Shown here piece after piece: positions 17,437 through 25,766 of a stretch of DNA of 54,834 bases (its first letter is position 1; the number at the start of each line of letters is the position of its first letter). A program made the translations under genes and the position numbers. Under the pieces are notes generated by a model that was not told the DNA's origin, made no database searches, and saw only the letters and a program-made list of their open reading frames with translations. The stretch is from JAWXBG01 sp044375415 (lineage in GTDB: Bacteria; Bacteroidota; Bacteroidia; Flavobacteriales_D; Sanyastnellaceae): the NCBI GenBank assembly GCA_044375415.1, contig JBILMS010000015.1:1-54834 (forward strand), given 5' to 3'.

Positions 17437-17807
17437 GTCACTTCAAAAAACAATAACGACAAATTCGGTATTTTCTTAAATCCGGAATCCGCACTGATGA
17501 ATGGTATTTCGAGTTGCAATGCAGTAGCTGCTATAATGCTGTCGGGTAACTTAAGCCTATTTCTTTGACGAATATCAATGGATAATTCTTTGATGTCGCT
17601 GCTTATATTATGAATAAGACAATCCTTTAGAAAAAGACGAATACGATGTTGCTCTTGCTTTGTAATACCATGATAGCCTAGTAGCTCAAGTTCTGTTATA
17701 AAAGAAAGATGAACGATTGAGCCTTCCAAAAGTTGGGCTATGGTGTCATTTCCCGACAATAGATAAAGCGCAATATTGGTGTCTATAAGAAAATTACGAC
17801 CATTCAT
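17433..17807 (-). CDS. vapC: PIN-domain ribonuclease toxin (VapC-like)
   Basis: A 124-residue PIN-domain protein, expected to cleave RNA with Mg2+ as the toxin of a type II pair. The acidic quartet is visible: Asp9 in FLIDTN, Glu39 in SFITELE, Asp89 in KLPDSIIAATA, and Asp107 in FISADSGF. Length and spacing fit VapC. Its start overlaps the end of the upstream antitoxin frame by 14 nt, as is usual for coupled pairs. The RNA target cannot be predicted. Confidence 0.88.
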   Translation of the reverse strand: MNGRNFLIDTNIALYLLSGNDTIAQLLEGSIVHLSFITELELLGYHGITKQEQHRIRLFLKDCLIHNISSDIKELSIDIRQRNRLKLPDSIIAATALQLEIPFISADSGFKKIPNLSLLFFEVT

Positions 17808-17958
17808 CGCGCATCTTCTTTTGAATTTCCATTGGATCTTCCTTGAGTTTAATTACTCCGCTGTGCTTCTTAGAAGAAAATCCATAATTTTTTTTGAGCC
17901 TCGACAATATTTTCTTTATGACTGATGCGGATGCACCTTCTTTGACAATAGTTACCAT
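17794..17958 (-). CDS. Putative antitoxin partner of the PIN toxin
   Basis: A 54-residue protein from the ATG at 17958 (MVTIVKEGASASVIKKILSR). It is preceded by AAAAGGA as a plausible ribosome-binding site. The open frame runs back to 18045, but the upstream part looks non-coding. The N-terminal strand-helix pattern (VTIVKEG, then ASVIKKILSRLKK) and a C-terminal acidic/basic tail (KEDPMEIQKKMRDEW) fit small antitoxins whose tail blocks the PIN active site. The overlap with the toxin gene is the strongest evidence. The antitoxin family was not recognised with certainty. Confidence 0.72.
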   Translation of the reverse strand: MVTIVKEGASASVIKKILSRLKKNYGFSSKKHSGVIKLKEDPMEIQKKMRDEWS

Positions 17959-17976
17959 AATTATCCTTTTGATAGA

Positions 17977-17984
17977 CAAATATA
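17977..17984 (-). promoter_or_regulatory. Putative promoter of the toxin-antitoxin operon
   Basis: On the minus strand TATATTTG matches TAnnTTTG and lies 18 nt upstream of the antitoxin ATG, leaving a short leader with an AAAAGGA ribosome-binding site. No clear -33 TTG is seen. Confidence 0.5.
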
Positions 17985-18167
17985 GCAATTTCAGCTGCTT
18001 AAATAGTCTAAGTTTAGGGTGGTATGCAAGCGCACGAGGCATCAAATCGGTTCAAATCTGCCCTTTCAATGATGAGATGTGGGACACAGAATACGGTCGT
18101 TTTTTTGAGATGTAGCAGAATTAGAGGATGCCATTTATCTTCGCACCTTCAATTATAGCGAATAATC

Positions 18168-19856
18168 ATGGCAGACGATAAAAAAATCATATTCTCGATG
18201 GTGGGTGTAAATAAGTACACTCCGCAAGGAAAACACATCATCAAAGACGTTTATCTCTCGTTTTACTACGGAGCCAAAATTGGTATTCTCGGTATGAACG
18301 GAGCGGGAAAGTCGACGGTAATGAAGATTATCGCCGGTTTAGATACAAATTTTCAAGGTGAAGTGGTTTGGTCACCGGGTTATTCGGTGGGATACCTTCC
18401 ACAAGAGCCACAACTGGACGACACTAAAACGGTTCGCGAGATTGTTGAAGAAGGGGTGAAACCGATTACAGACGTGCTCAAGGAGTATGAAGAGATCAAT
18501 AATAAATTCGGAGATGAGGAGATTTTGAACGACCCGGATAAAATGCAGGCTCTGATGGATCGTCAGGCCAAGGTGCAAGACCAAATCGAAGCCTTGGGTG
18601 GCTGGGACTTGGATACCAAGTTGTCGATAGCTATGGATGCATTGCGTTGCCCACCCGAAGATCAGAAGATAGGAGTTCTTTCCGGAGGAGAAAGAAGACG
18701 TGTGGCTCTGTGCCGACTACTCTTACAACAACCCGATGTATTACTGCTCGATGAGCCAACCAACCACTTGGATGCGGAAAGCGTTATGTGGCTCGAGCAG
18801 CACCTTTCGAAATATTCAGGAACCGTTTTGGCTGTAACGCACGACCGTTACTTCCTCGACAATGTGGCCGGTTGGATACTTGAACTCGACCGTGGTGAAG
18901 GCATTCCATGGAAGGGGAACTATTCAAGTTGGTTGGAACAGAAGTCGAAACGTTTGGCCGACGAAGAAAAAACGGAGAGCAAACGCCGTAAATTCCTCGA
19001 AAGGGAGTTGGAATGGGTTCGCACTAATCCGAAAGGTCGTCATGCTAAAAATAAAGCCCGTCTGCAGAATTACGAAAGTATGATGTCGGCAGATGAACGT
19101 GAGAAAGAAGCGAAGTTGGAAATCCCGATTCCAAATGGACCGCGTTTGGGTAATGATGTAATAACCTTTGAAGGTGTAACCAAAGGATTTGAAGAAAAAC
19201 TATTGATTGAAAACCTCTCTTTCAAATTGCCACCTGCCGGAATCGTTGGAGTTATTGGTCCGAATGGAGCCGGTAAAACAACGCTTTTCCGCATGATCAT
19301 GGGTGAAGAAAATCCGGATAGCGGAACGGTGAAAATTGGAGATACAGTAAAGATTGGTTATGTAGACCAAACACACGCAGATATTGATCCTGAAAAAACA
19401 GTTTACGAAGTAATTTCAGGAGGAAATGAGGTAATTGATTTGGGAAGTCAGACCATGAATTCCAGGGCCTACTGTGGCAAGTTCAATTTTCAGGGAGGCG
19501 ACCAACAGAAAAAATGTGGAGTGCTTTCGGGTGGAGAACGAAATCGTTTGCACCTCGCGATGACTTTAAAAACCGAGGCCAACGTTTTATTACTCGATGA
19601 GCCGACCAACGATATTGACGTGAATACCCTTCGCGCATTGGAAGAAGGCATCATGAGTTTTGCCGGATGTGCCGTAGTTATTTCTCACGACCGTTGGTTC
19701 CTCGACAGGATTTGTACGCACATCCTCGCTTTTGAAGGAGATTCTCAGGTTTATTACTTCGAGGGGACTTTCTCCGAATATGAAGAGAATAAGCAGAAGC
19801 GCATGGGTGATACCACACCTCATAGAATCAAATACAAAAAGCTGGTTCGGATTTAA
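18168..19856 (+). CDS. ettA: Energy-dependent translational throttle protein, ABC-F ATPase
   Basis: EttA is a ribosome-bound ABC-F protein that gates entry into elongation according to ADP/ATP ratio. The 562-residue product has two ABC domains: Walker A GMNGAGKST (residues 42-50), signature LSGGERRRVA (171-180) and LLLDEPTNHLD (192-202) in the first; GPNGAGKT, LSGGERNRL and LLLDEPTNDID in the second. The linker between them (KRRKFLERELEWVRTNPK) is the PtIM-type helical element. The ending PHRIKYKKL is typical of EttA rather than other ABC-F subfamilies. A TATCTTCG promoter-like element lies 24 nt before the ATG. Confidence 0.95.
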   Translation: MADDKKIIFSMVGVNKYTPQGKHIIKDVYLSFYYGAKIGILGMNGAGKSTVMKIIAGLDTNFQGEVVWSPGYSVGYLPQEPQLDDTKTVREIVEEGVKPITDVLKEYEEINNKFGDEEILNDPDKMQALMDRQAKVQDQIEALGGWDLDTKLSIAMDALRCPPEDQKIGVLSGGERRRVALCRLLLQQPDVLLLDEPTNHLDAESVMWLEQHLSKYSGTVLAVTHDRYFLDNVAGWILELDRGEGIPWKGNYSSWLEQKSKRLADEEKTESKRRKFLERELEWVRTNPKGRHAKNKARLQNYESMMSADEREKEAKLEIPIPNGPRLGNDVITFEGVTKGFEEKLLIENLSFKLPPAGIVGVIGPNGAGKTTLFRMIMGEENPDSGTVKIGDTVKIGYVDQTHADIDPEKTVYEVISGGNEVIDLGSQTMNSRAYCGKFNFQGGDQQKKCGVLSGGERNRLHLAMTLKTEANVLLLDEPTNDIDVNTLRALEEGIMSFAGCAVVISHDRWFLDRICTHILAFEGDSQVYYFEGTFSEYEENKQKRMGDTTPHRIKYKKLVRI

Positions 19857-19862
19857 TCAGAC

Positions 19863-20504
19863 CTAAAAGTACTCGTAAGAATAGGCCTTTGTGTTGATCA
19901 CATTGCCACTATTGTCGAATGTTCGATAGAGTAGGAGCAATCCTTTCTTGTCGAAGATGTATGTAATCGAGTCATCCGGAACTTTCAGATGCGGGAGATA
20001 GGAGTTTTGGGTGGATCCGGCTGCTTTGCCGTTGGATTCATAGACCTGTTCGGTTTTAATAAGTACACCCGATGAATTGTAGGTGTACTTTTCTGCAACC
20101 CAAAAATTCTGAAGGATCTGCTCCGGTTTGCGTTCGATTATTTTTCCATTTGGGTCATAGCTATTTATGATGGAGGTAGGTCTAAAGTCAACTGAAAAAT
20201 GCTCTACTATCGAAGAGGTCATATTTCCTTTTACATCGTATGCATAATGGTAACGCGCTTTGGTTCGGCCTTTGGCATAAAACTCTTCATAATAGATTAA
20301 TCGGCCATTTGAATCGAACTTTTCTATACCGAAAATCACTGTATCTGCCGGTGTATTATTCCTGTATTGAATGGAATGACAAGTCCTAGTTTTGATTTTA
20401 TTGGTTTTATAAAGAGGGGCAAAATCGAGTGATTTAAGATCCTGCGAATACGCGGAAACGACAATAAGCAATGATAATATAATACAAGTTAGGACGCGGA
20501 TCAT
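19863..20504 (-). CDS. Secreted protein of unknown function with YD-like strand repeats
   Basis: A 213-residue protein from the ATG at 20504, which begins a signal peptide (MIRVLTCIILSLLIVVSAYSQ); the frame upstream to 20543 enters the divergent promoter region. The body has repeated short strands ending in Asp/Ser-Xaa-Asn/Gly-Gly: KFDSNGRLIYYEEFYAKG, YDVKGNMTSSIVEHF, YDPNGKIIERKP, YNSSGVLIKTEQVY and FDNSGNVINTKAY. These resemble the YD/RHS-like or MORN-like beta-repeats of Bacteroidota envelope proteins. No enzyme motif is visible. It ends 4 nt from the convergent ettA stop and is divergent from the DUF1684 gene. Confidence 0.65.
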   Translation of the reverse strand: MIRVLTCIILSLLIVVSAYSQDLKSLDFAPLYKTNKIKTRTCHSIQYRNNTPADTVIFGIEKFDSNGRLIYYEEFYAKGRTKARYHYAYDVKGNMTSSIVEHFSVDFRPTSIINSYDPNGKIIERKPEQILQNFWVAEKYTYNSSGVLIKTEQVYESNGKAAGSTQNSYLPHLKVPDDSITYIFDKKGLLLLYRTFDNSGNVINTKAYSYEYF

Positions 20505-20530
20505 AGAGCCTTTTTTTGCACTTTTACGCA

Positions 20531-21169
20531 ATGAGAAAAACAAAGTTTGCTTTTAAGGGAACATGGAAGGTCTTCCTTGTTCTTTTGTTCTGTGCGGTAG
20601 AAATGGGCTTTGGTTATGCGCAAACCGAACCTTGGATGGATGAGTTGCAGACTAAACGGGAAGAAACGGACAAAGAGTTTTCCAATCCTGAAACAAGTAT
20701 TTTACCCGAATCCGAGGTGGAATCATTCAAAGGATTACACTATTTCGATATAAAATCAGAGTATAGGGTGAAGGCCAAATTCAAACGAATAAAAAATGGC
20801 ACGGAGTTTAAGATGAAAACTACAACTACACGGTTGCCGGTTTATAAGCCCTATGGAGTTATCAGTTTCAAACTAAATGGAGCTAAATACCGTTTAACCG
20901 TTTATCAGAATATAGAATTATCGAAAAAGGAAGGATATGAGGATTATTTGTTTTTACCCTTCACGGATCTTACCAATGGGGAAACAACCTACGGAGGTGG
21001 CCGGTATATCGATTTAAAAATGGGCGACTTAAAAAAACTAATTATAGATTTTAATGCAGCGTACAATCCCTATTGTGCCTACAATTCTAAATTCTCTTGT
21101 CCGATTCCTCCATCCGAAAATCATTTGGAAATAGCAATAGAAGCAGGAGTTCAGAAATACCATGATTAA
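20531..21169 (+). CDS. DUF1684 family secreted protein
   Basis: A 212-residue protein from the ATG at 20531. After an N-terminal hydrophobic signal (VFLVLLFCAVEMGFGYAQ) the DUF1684 signature is clear: YRVKAKFKRI, PYGVISFKLNGAKYRLTVYQN, YLFLPFTDLTNGETTYGGGRYIDL, and LIIDFNAAYNPYCAYNSKFSC followed by PIPPSENHL. The YNPYCAY...SCPIPP block with two Cys is the most conserved part of the family. Its function is unknown. It is divergent from the preceding gene with only 26 nt between starts, and the beta-barrel protein follows 10 nt after its stop, probably in one operon. Confidence 0.88.
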   Translation: MRKTKFAFKGTWKVFLVLLFCAVEMGFGYAQTEPWMDELQTKREETDKEFSNPETSILPESEVESFKGLHYFDIKSEYRVKAKFKRIKNGTEFKMKTTTTRLPVYKPYGVISFKLNGAKYRLTVYQNIELSKKEGYEDYLFLPFTDLTNGETTYGGGRYIDLKMGDLKKLIIDFNAAYNPYCAYNSKFSCPIPPSENHLEIAIEAGVQKYHD

Positions 21170-21179
21170 ACCCAAACCC

Positions 21180-21815
21180 ATGAATAAACTAATTGTAACA
21201 CTTTTCGTAGTTTTCCTTTCGTTAGGAACCTTGATAGCGCAAGATAATGCCAGTTCCAAAGGCAATTGGGCTGCATCCATCGGTTGGGAAGGAGGCATTT
21301 ATTACAACGACATAACAACGAATTTGTATGGTGCAGATTCTGCATACACCGATACTGCCGGAGCCGTTTTTGTGCCCATACACATCGAATACTTCTTGTC
21401 CAACCGTTTGTCGGCGGGGATTACTTTCAAAAGTGGACGTTACATCGAAGACAATGCCTATGAATCCAATAAAGCAGGGGTTTTTGACCTAACTATTGCC
21501 TATCATATTTTGCAAAAACCTAAGGGAGATTTGTATGTGCAAATGGCATTAGGCGGTTCGTCTTTACACATGGAGAGAAATGCTTTTCCATCATTCACGG
21601 GCGATTGGTCGGGTGGACATTTTGGACTGGGTGCCGGATATCGTCAATATTTTGGCAAGCATGTAGGTATGTACACTTCGTTCGGGTATAACACGTACAG
21701 TCTGAATCAGCGAGCTTTGAATACCGAAGGTGTCGCGATTGATCCTGAAGATGCCAGTTGGGACATGAAACTCCGAGGATATGAGTTCTCCCTCGGATTG
21801 GTTTTTAAGTGGTAG
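21180..21815 (+). CDS. Outer-membrane beta-barrel protein, small
   Basis: A 211-residue protein with a signal peptide (MNKLIVTLFVVFLSLGTLIAQ). It is rich in alternating beta-strands ending in aromatic residues: GNWAASIGWEGGIYYND, PIHIEYFLSNRLSAGITFKSG, GHFGLGAGYRQYFGKHVGMY, and a C-terminal YEFSLGLVFKW. This fits the 8- to 10-stranded OmpX/OmpW-like barrels of Bacteroidota. The ATG at 21180 is preferred to 21162, because it starts the signal peptide and avoids overlap with the DUF1684 gene. Its stop is separated by a single base from the stop of the convergent EEP gene. Confidence 0.75.
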   Translation: MNKLIVTLFVVFLSLGTLIAQDNASSKGNWAASIGWEGGIYYNDITTNLYGADSAYTDTAGAVFVPIHIEYFLSNRLSAGITFKSGRYIEDNAYESNKAGVFDLTIAYHILQKPKGDLYVQMALGGSSLHMERNAFPSFTGDWSGGHFGLGAGYRQYFGKHVGMYTSFGYNTYSLNQRALNTEGVAIDPEDASWDMKLRGYEFSLGLVFKW

Positions 21816-21816
21816 A

Positions 21817-23079
21817 TCAATAAATCAGTTTTCGAGTAATGATTCCATTTTCACCGCTTACTTGAATGAAATAAATCATTCCATGTTGAGGTGAAAATGC
21901 AGTCTCTACTTTTCGATTGATCACATTGGACCGATCGGTGAACACAATTCGACCGAGGGCATCAGAGACCCTAATTTCTATGGTGTTTACCAGGGTTTGA
22001 TCGAACTGAAGAGATAAATAGTTTTGGCTATTTACAAATGCGACCATTCCGTTATTGTCCGAAGATTGTTGTTCTGCTATACCAACGTTTCCGTCAAAAT
22101 TTATAGTACAAACTTGTGGTAGGTGATCGCTCAAATAGTACATGGAACGAAGGATATCGAAGGGTACCGGATTAGCAGCATCGCAATCTGTAATGCTCAT
22201 GTTGTAGCAGGCACCGGTATTTCCCAAGGATTTAAACGAATTATCTTCGTACTGAAGAATGCTATTTGCAGAAGTCATATTTTCTGAAAGCAAGATGAAA
22301 TCGAATCGATCATCCATTCCTCCGCCCGCACCATCGTTGTAGATCTGATTTTGACGAGTCGATTGAGTGAGAATTTCCTTGTGGTCAAAATTGCTGCTGC
22401 TCCAATTGCCATAGCTGTCAAACACATCGGCCATCGGAATTAGGTTATCTTCATCCATGAGGGTCTGATAAGCAGGTTCTGTGTTCGAATAGATATTGTA
22501 ATCTCCCGCCAACAAGGTAAAACTTCCAGCGGGTACTTCTTCTTCCAAATGCGCTATCCAATCTTCGCACATCGCTAGTCGGAGAGCCTGATTTTCTGAA
22601 CCCTCCGAGCTTTTTAGATGGGTCACATAGACATACAAAAAAGTTGTATCGGCACCTGATTCGAGAAGTGGATCGTTTACATAAAGTACAAATTCATTAA
22701 TATCTCGAACATCTGTGAGTATATAATCTTCGCTTTTAAGGCGAAGTACATTGGTGTCAAATACGATGTTTTGTTGCAGCGGAAAACCACCTCCTCCTCC
22801 TGAAGATACTTGCGGAACAAAGGTTCCATGGTCGAAATTACCATACCCCAAATCATTGAGACGATCGGTAACGTCGCTTAGTCCTTGAGCCGTTTTTAGC
22901 TCTTGGATCATAAACAGATGTGGACGATAGTAATCTAGTATGTTGTAAAGAGTATCTACACGTCCTTCCAAATTTCCAGTGGGGAAGTTCAAGAGGTTGT
23001 ACGACATCAATCGAATTTCTGTCTGGGCAGTCGATCCTAATGCGGAAGCGAGGCTTATAAGAAGGAATAATTTTTTCAT
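21817..23079 (-). CDS. Secreted endonuclease/exonuclease/phosphatase-family protein with T9SS sorting domain
   Basis: A 420-residue secreted hydrolase. The ATG at 23079 begins the signal peptide (MKKLFLLISLASALGSTAQ); the frame also offers a TTG three codons earlier. EEP-fold metal and catalytic motifs are seen in order: RLMSYNLLNFP (Asn), FMIQELK (Glu), LLAGDYNIY (the GDxN motif), DDRFDFILLS (Asp), and YLSDHLPQV (SDH). This family includes DNase I-like nucleases, inositol phosphatases and sphingomyelinases; the substrate cannot be told from sequence. Residues ~335-420 form a T9SS type A domain ending GIITRKLIY, so it is exported across the outer membrane. A secreted nuclease is a reasonable guess. 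Confidence 0.88.
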   Translation of the reverse strand: MKKLFLLISLASALGSTAQTEIRLMSYNLLNFPTGNLEGRVDTLYNILDYYRPHLFMIQELKTAQGLSDVTDRLNDLGYGNFDHGTFVPQVSSGGGGGFPLQQNIVFDTNVLRLKSEDYILTDVRDINEFVLYVNDPLLESGADTTFLYVYVTHLKSSEGSENQALRLAMCEDWIAHLEEEVPAGSFTLLAGDYNIYSNTEPAYQTLMDEDNLIPMADVFDSYGNWSSSNFDHKEILTQSTRQNQIYNDGAGGGMDDRFDFILLSENMTSANSILQYEDNSFKSLGNTGACYNMSITDCDAANPVPFDILRSMYYLSDHLPQVCTINFDGNVGIAEQQSSDNNGMVAFVNSQNYLSLQFDQTLVNTIEIRVSDALGRIVFTDRSNVINRKVETAFSPQHGMIYFIQVSGENGIITRKLIY

Positions 23080-23227
23080 TTTGTGCAAGGTACGCTCTTC
23101 TTCTCAATCTCCCATTGCGCATCAGCACAAATTTGAATGGTTTTCGCCACGGATTCTCGAATCTACAAGATAGAAGTACATGTAGCTGGAAGAATTAACG
23201 CCATGATCTCTGGCGATTGATTCTGGT

Positions 23228-24136
23228 CTATTTCCGAGCATATCGAGGATGGTAGGATAAAATCTCTTCTCGCAATCGAAGGCGATCGAGGTGAGTGTAA
23301 ATTTCTGTTGTTGTGATGCTGCTGTGTCCAAGCATTTCTTGCACAGCTCTTAAATCCGCTCCGGCTTCAACCAAATGTGTTGCAAAACTGTGTCGAAAGG
23401 TATGAGGAGTAACATTTTTGTGAATACCTGTTTTAACGAGAAGTGCTTTTATAATATTGAGCACGGTCATTCGCGTTGTTTTTTTTCCGCGCAGATTCAG
23501 GAACAAATAGTCTTCATTTCCGGGAGCCAAGGGCATGTGCATTTTTTCTTGCATAAGTCTGTAGATCCAATCGAGGGCAGTTTTTCCGATAGGAACCAGT
23601 CGCTCTTTATTTCCTTTTCCAATTACACGCAAAAAACCTTCTTCGAGTGAAATAGTAGAAATGCGTACATCCAAAAGTTCGGAAACACGGAGTCCACAGC
23701 TATACAAGACTTCGAGCATCGTTCTATCGCGAATACCTGCCGGAGCGCTGAGATCGACGGCCTCAAGTATCCGAGTTACTTCTTCGACACTCATGAAGTC
23801 GGGCAGATTGCGGGAGGCCCTTGGCAATTCGATCAGTTCCATGGGGTCCTTGGTCACGATATTTTCTAAAATCAGATAACCAAAGAAGGATTTTAGCCCT
23901 GAAATGATCCTGGATTGTGAAAGCGGTGAAAGATGAATTTCGTTGAGCCATTTTAAAAAGAGGCGAATTTCATGTGCGGTTACTTTCGACGGTTTGATTT
24001 GCTCATCAAAAGATTGGCAGAAAGTCATGAGTTTGGTAACATCGGCGACATACGCATCGATTGAATTCTGGGAGAGGGATTTCTCCAATCGAAGAAAGGA
24101 AACGTATCCTTTGATGTAGGAGTTCCATGGATTCAT
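23228..24136 (-). CDS. xerD: Tyrosine recombinase XerD
   Basis: A 302-residue site-specific recombinase, expected to resolve chromosome dimers at dif together with XerC and FtsK. The N-terminal SAM-like DNA-binding domain (residues 1-~95) is followed by the catalytic domain. The full active-site set is present: Arg150 (SCGLRVSEL), Lys174 (IGKGNKER), His245 and Arg248 (TPHTFRHSFATHL), His271 (MLGHSS), and the nucleophile Tyr280 (TEIYTHL). Length and motif spacing fit the chromosomal Xer proteins rather than integrases of mobile elements, and no mobile element surrounds it. A GATCTTTG element, one base from the TAnnTTTG consensus, ends 4 nt before the ATG. Confidence 0.93.
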   Translation of the reverse strand: MNPWNSYIKGYVSFLRLEKSLSQNSIDAYVADVTKLMTFCQSFDEQIKPSKVTAHEIRLFLKWLNEIHLSPLSQSRIISGLKSFFGYLILENIVTKDPMELIELPRASRNLPDFMSVEEVTRILEAVDLSAPAGIRDRTMLEVLYSCGLRVSELLDVRISTISLEEGFLRVIGKGNKERLVPIGKTALDWIYRLMQEKMHMPLAPGNEDYLFLNLRGKKTTRMTVLNIIKALLVKTGIHKNVTPHTFRHSFATHLVEAGADLRAVQEMLGHSSITTTEIYTHLDRLRLREEILSYHPRYARK

Positions 24137-24156
24137 GTTTCAAAGATCAACTAAAT

Positions 24157-24189
24157 CAAAAAACCTCCGACCGTTGTCGAAGGTTTTTA
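24157..24189. terminator. Bidirectional terminator downstream of the SPOR-like gene
   Basis: AAAAACCTCCGAC pairs with GTCGAAGGTTTTT (one mismatch) around a CGTT loop, with A- and T-runs on the two sides. It lies between the stop of the leftward 24268-25647 gene and the start of xerD, so it insulates xerD from upstream transcription. Confidence 0.8.
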
Positions 24190-24267
24190 GACTAAATTAC
24201 CTAAACAAATTCTATTAATTAACCAAAAATATTACTGAAAGAGAATCTCAGTAATACGCTCTTTATA

Positions 24268-25647
24268 TTATTGGTACCACTGTTGCTTGCTGATGAGCAA
24301 AGCTTCTTGTACCGTAATTCTTTCGCCATTATTGTATGCCGTAACAAAAGGACCCGGAAGTGAACTATAGGAAGACTTCAGGCGTTCTCTTTCGTCGCGT
24401 GCTTTTTTGTATTCACCGAATTTACCGGTGGTATATTTTACCCAACCCTCGTGATTTTCTATTCCGAAATTCTCACTGTATTGGTGTTTTGTAGAGAAGT
24501 ATTGTTTGTTTACTACGCGGTGACCGGCGAGAATTTGAACTTTATAAGTAATGCCATTCTCGGGATCAGGCACAGATGTCGAACTTTTAGTATTGTTTTG
24601 CGCTACCGGATCTGTCTTAGGCGTAACCTTTGGTTCAGTTTTCGGTTCCGCCTTAGGCTCCACTTTAGGTTCGTTGCTAGTCGTATTTTGAACAGTATTG
24701 GTAGAAGTATTATTTCCGGGACTAACACTTACAACAGGAGACAGACTCGTAGAACCTGCATTTATGACTTCTCTTTCTACAGGTTCATTGTTGCAGATAT
24801 AGCTCACTTTACCGATGATATTAGGAGCTTGACCTAAAGCTGTAGTGCAATTAATTTTGTATGATAATTCGATCTTAGGACTTTGCGGTACTTCGAACCA
24901 GAAAAATTTGATGGTGTTTTTATCGGGCGTAACAACGGCGCCAGCGTCTTCGACTCTCACAGCAGTACATCCTTTGGGAGCCACTTCAAAAACTTTTACA
25001 AATCCTTGAATGTTGTCTACGGCAACTACTAAGTTCACTTGAGCTTCGGTAGGAGATATCATTTCTACGGTGCGTGTGCAAACCACTTCATTTTGCATAT
25101 TATCGAAAAGTGAAGATGGAGTAACCGCTGGAGAAGTCGTTATTGTAGGTTCTGAAGTAGGGGATACAGTTGGAACAATTTCAGCAACGGGGGCAGGTAT
25201 TGTTGAAGCAGGGGCATCACCGCTCACAACTTCAATAGATTTTACTGCCAAAGAAAGATCTATACGTTGAGCGTTTTTCACCCAAGAGAATGTACCGGCT
25301 AGATCAAATTTACCGAACGTACCGGTAAGTGGTTCGAGGAAATACGTAACGGTAAAAGCGTCTTCTGCAGGAAGTTCGAACCAAATAAATTTAGCTTGTT
25401 GTGTGCTGAAAGTAAAAGATGCACCTTTGGTTTCACCGGCAGATGCGATGAATCCGGCAGGTATTTTAACATCGAGTTTTGCGAAACCGGTAACCTGCAT
25501 TTTATTTATCTCAACTGAAACCGCAATTTTTTCACCCACGTGAATCTGTGCGGGAACCTTATGATCTACTGTAATTCCATCATCACCATAGAACCCGAAA
25601 ATGAGTAGTCCGATAAAGTTGAAGAGTACAATTCCTGCTTTGATCAT
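24268..25647 (-). CDS. Envelope protein with duplicated beta-domain, Pro/Glu/Lys linker and SPOR-like C-terminus
   Basis: A 459-residue protein. An N-terminal hydrophobic segment (GIVLFNFIGLLIFGF) acts as a signal or anchor. Two related ~100-residue domains follow: GFAKLDVKIPAGF ... KFIWFELPAEDAFTVTYFL and GFVKVFEVAPKGC ... IKFFWFEVPQSPKIELSYK. Between and after them lie Thr/Pro-rich and EPKxEPKxEPK linkers. The C-terminal ~85 residues (TYKVQILAGH, HEGWVKYTTGKFGEYKKARDER, PGPFVTAYNNGERI) resemble SPOR-type domains, which in other proteins bind denuded septal peptidoglycan. A role in the cell envelope or division is inferred. I do not recognise the duplicated domain. Confidence 0.75.
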   Translation of the reverse strand: MIKAGIVLFNFIGLLIFGFYGDDGITVDHKVPAQIHVGEKIAVSVEINKMQVTGFAKLDVKIPAGFIASAGETKGASFTFSTQQAKFIWFELPAEDAFTVTYFLEPLTGTFGKFDLAGTFSWVKNAQRIDLSLAVKSIEVVSGDAPASTIPAPVAEIVPTVSPTSEPTITTSPAVTPSSLFDNMQNEVVCTRTVEMISPTEAQVNLVVAVDNIQGFVKVFEVAPKGCTAVRVEDAGAVVTPDKNTIKFFWFEVPQSPKIELSYKINCTTALGQAPNIIGKVSYICNNEPVEREVINAGSTSLSPVVSVSPGNNTSTNTVQNTTSNEPKVEPKAEPKTEPKVTPKTDPVAQNNTKSSTSVPDPENGITYKVQILAGHRVVNKQYFSTKHQYSENFGIENHEGWVKYTTGKFGEYKKARDERERLKSSYSSLPGPFVTAYNNGERITVQEALLISKQQWYQ

Positions 25648-25766
25648 TACTTTGGCTAACTAGGGTTTTAGAACATGCCAAAACTAGAATGATGAAATTG
25701 TTAAATCACCGCGATGATTTTCAGTTTCAAACAGAGGGATGTGAATAGGAGTTTGTTGCCGAATTC

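Noticed and set aside
21811..21820. Terminator between the convergent beta-barrel and EEP genes
   Set aside because: The two stop codons are one base apart and no hairpin is present; transcripts probably overlap, but nothing more can be claimed.
23085..23227. Possible interspersed repeat between xerD and the EEP gene
   Set aside because: The stretch reading GAATCCGTGGCG on the minus strand resembles intergenic repeats seen in related bacteria, but no second copy exists in this window.
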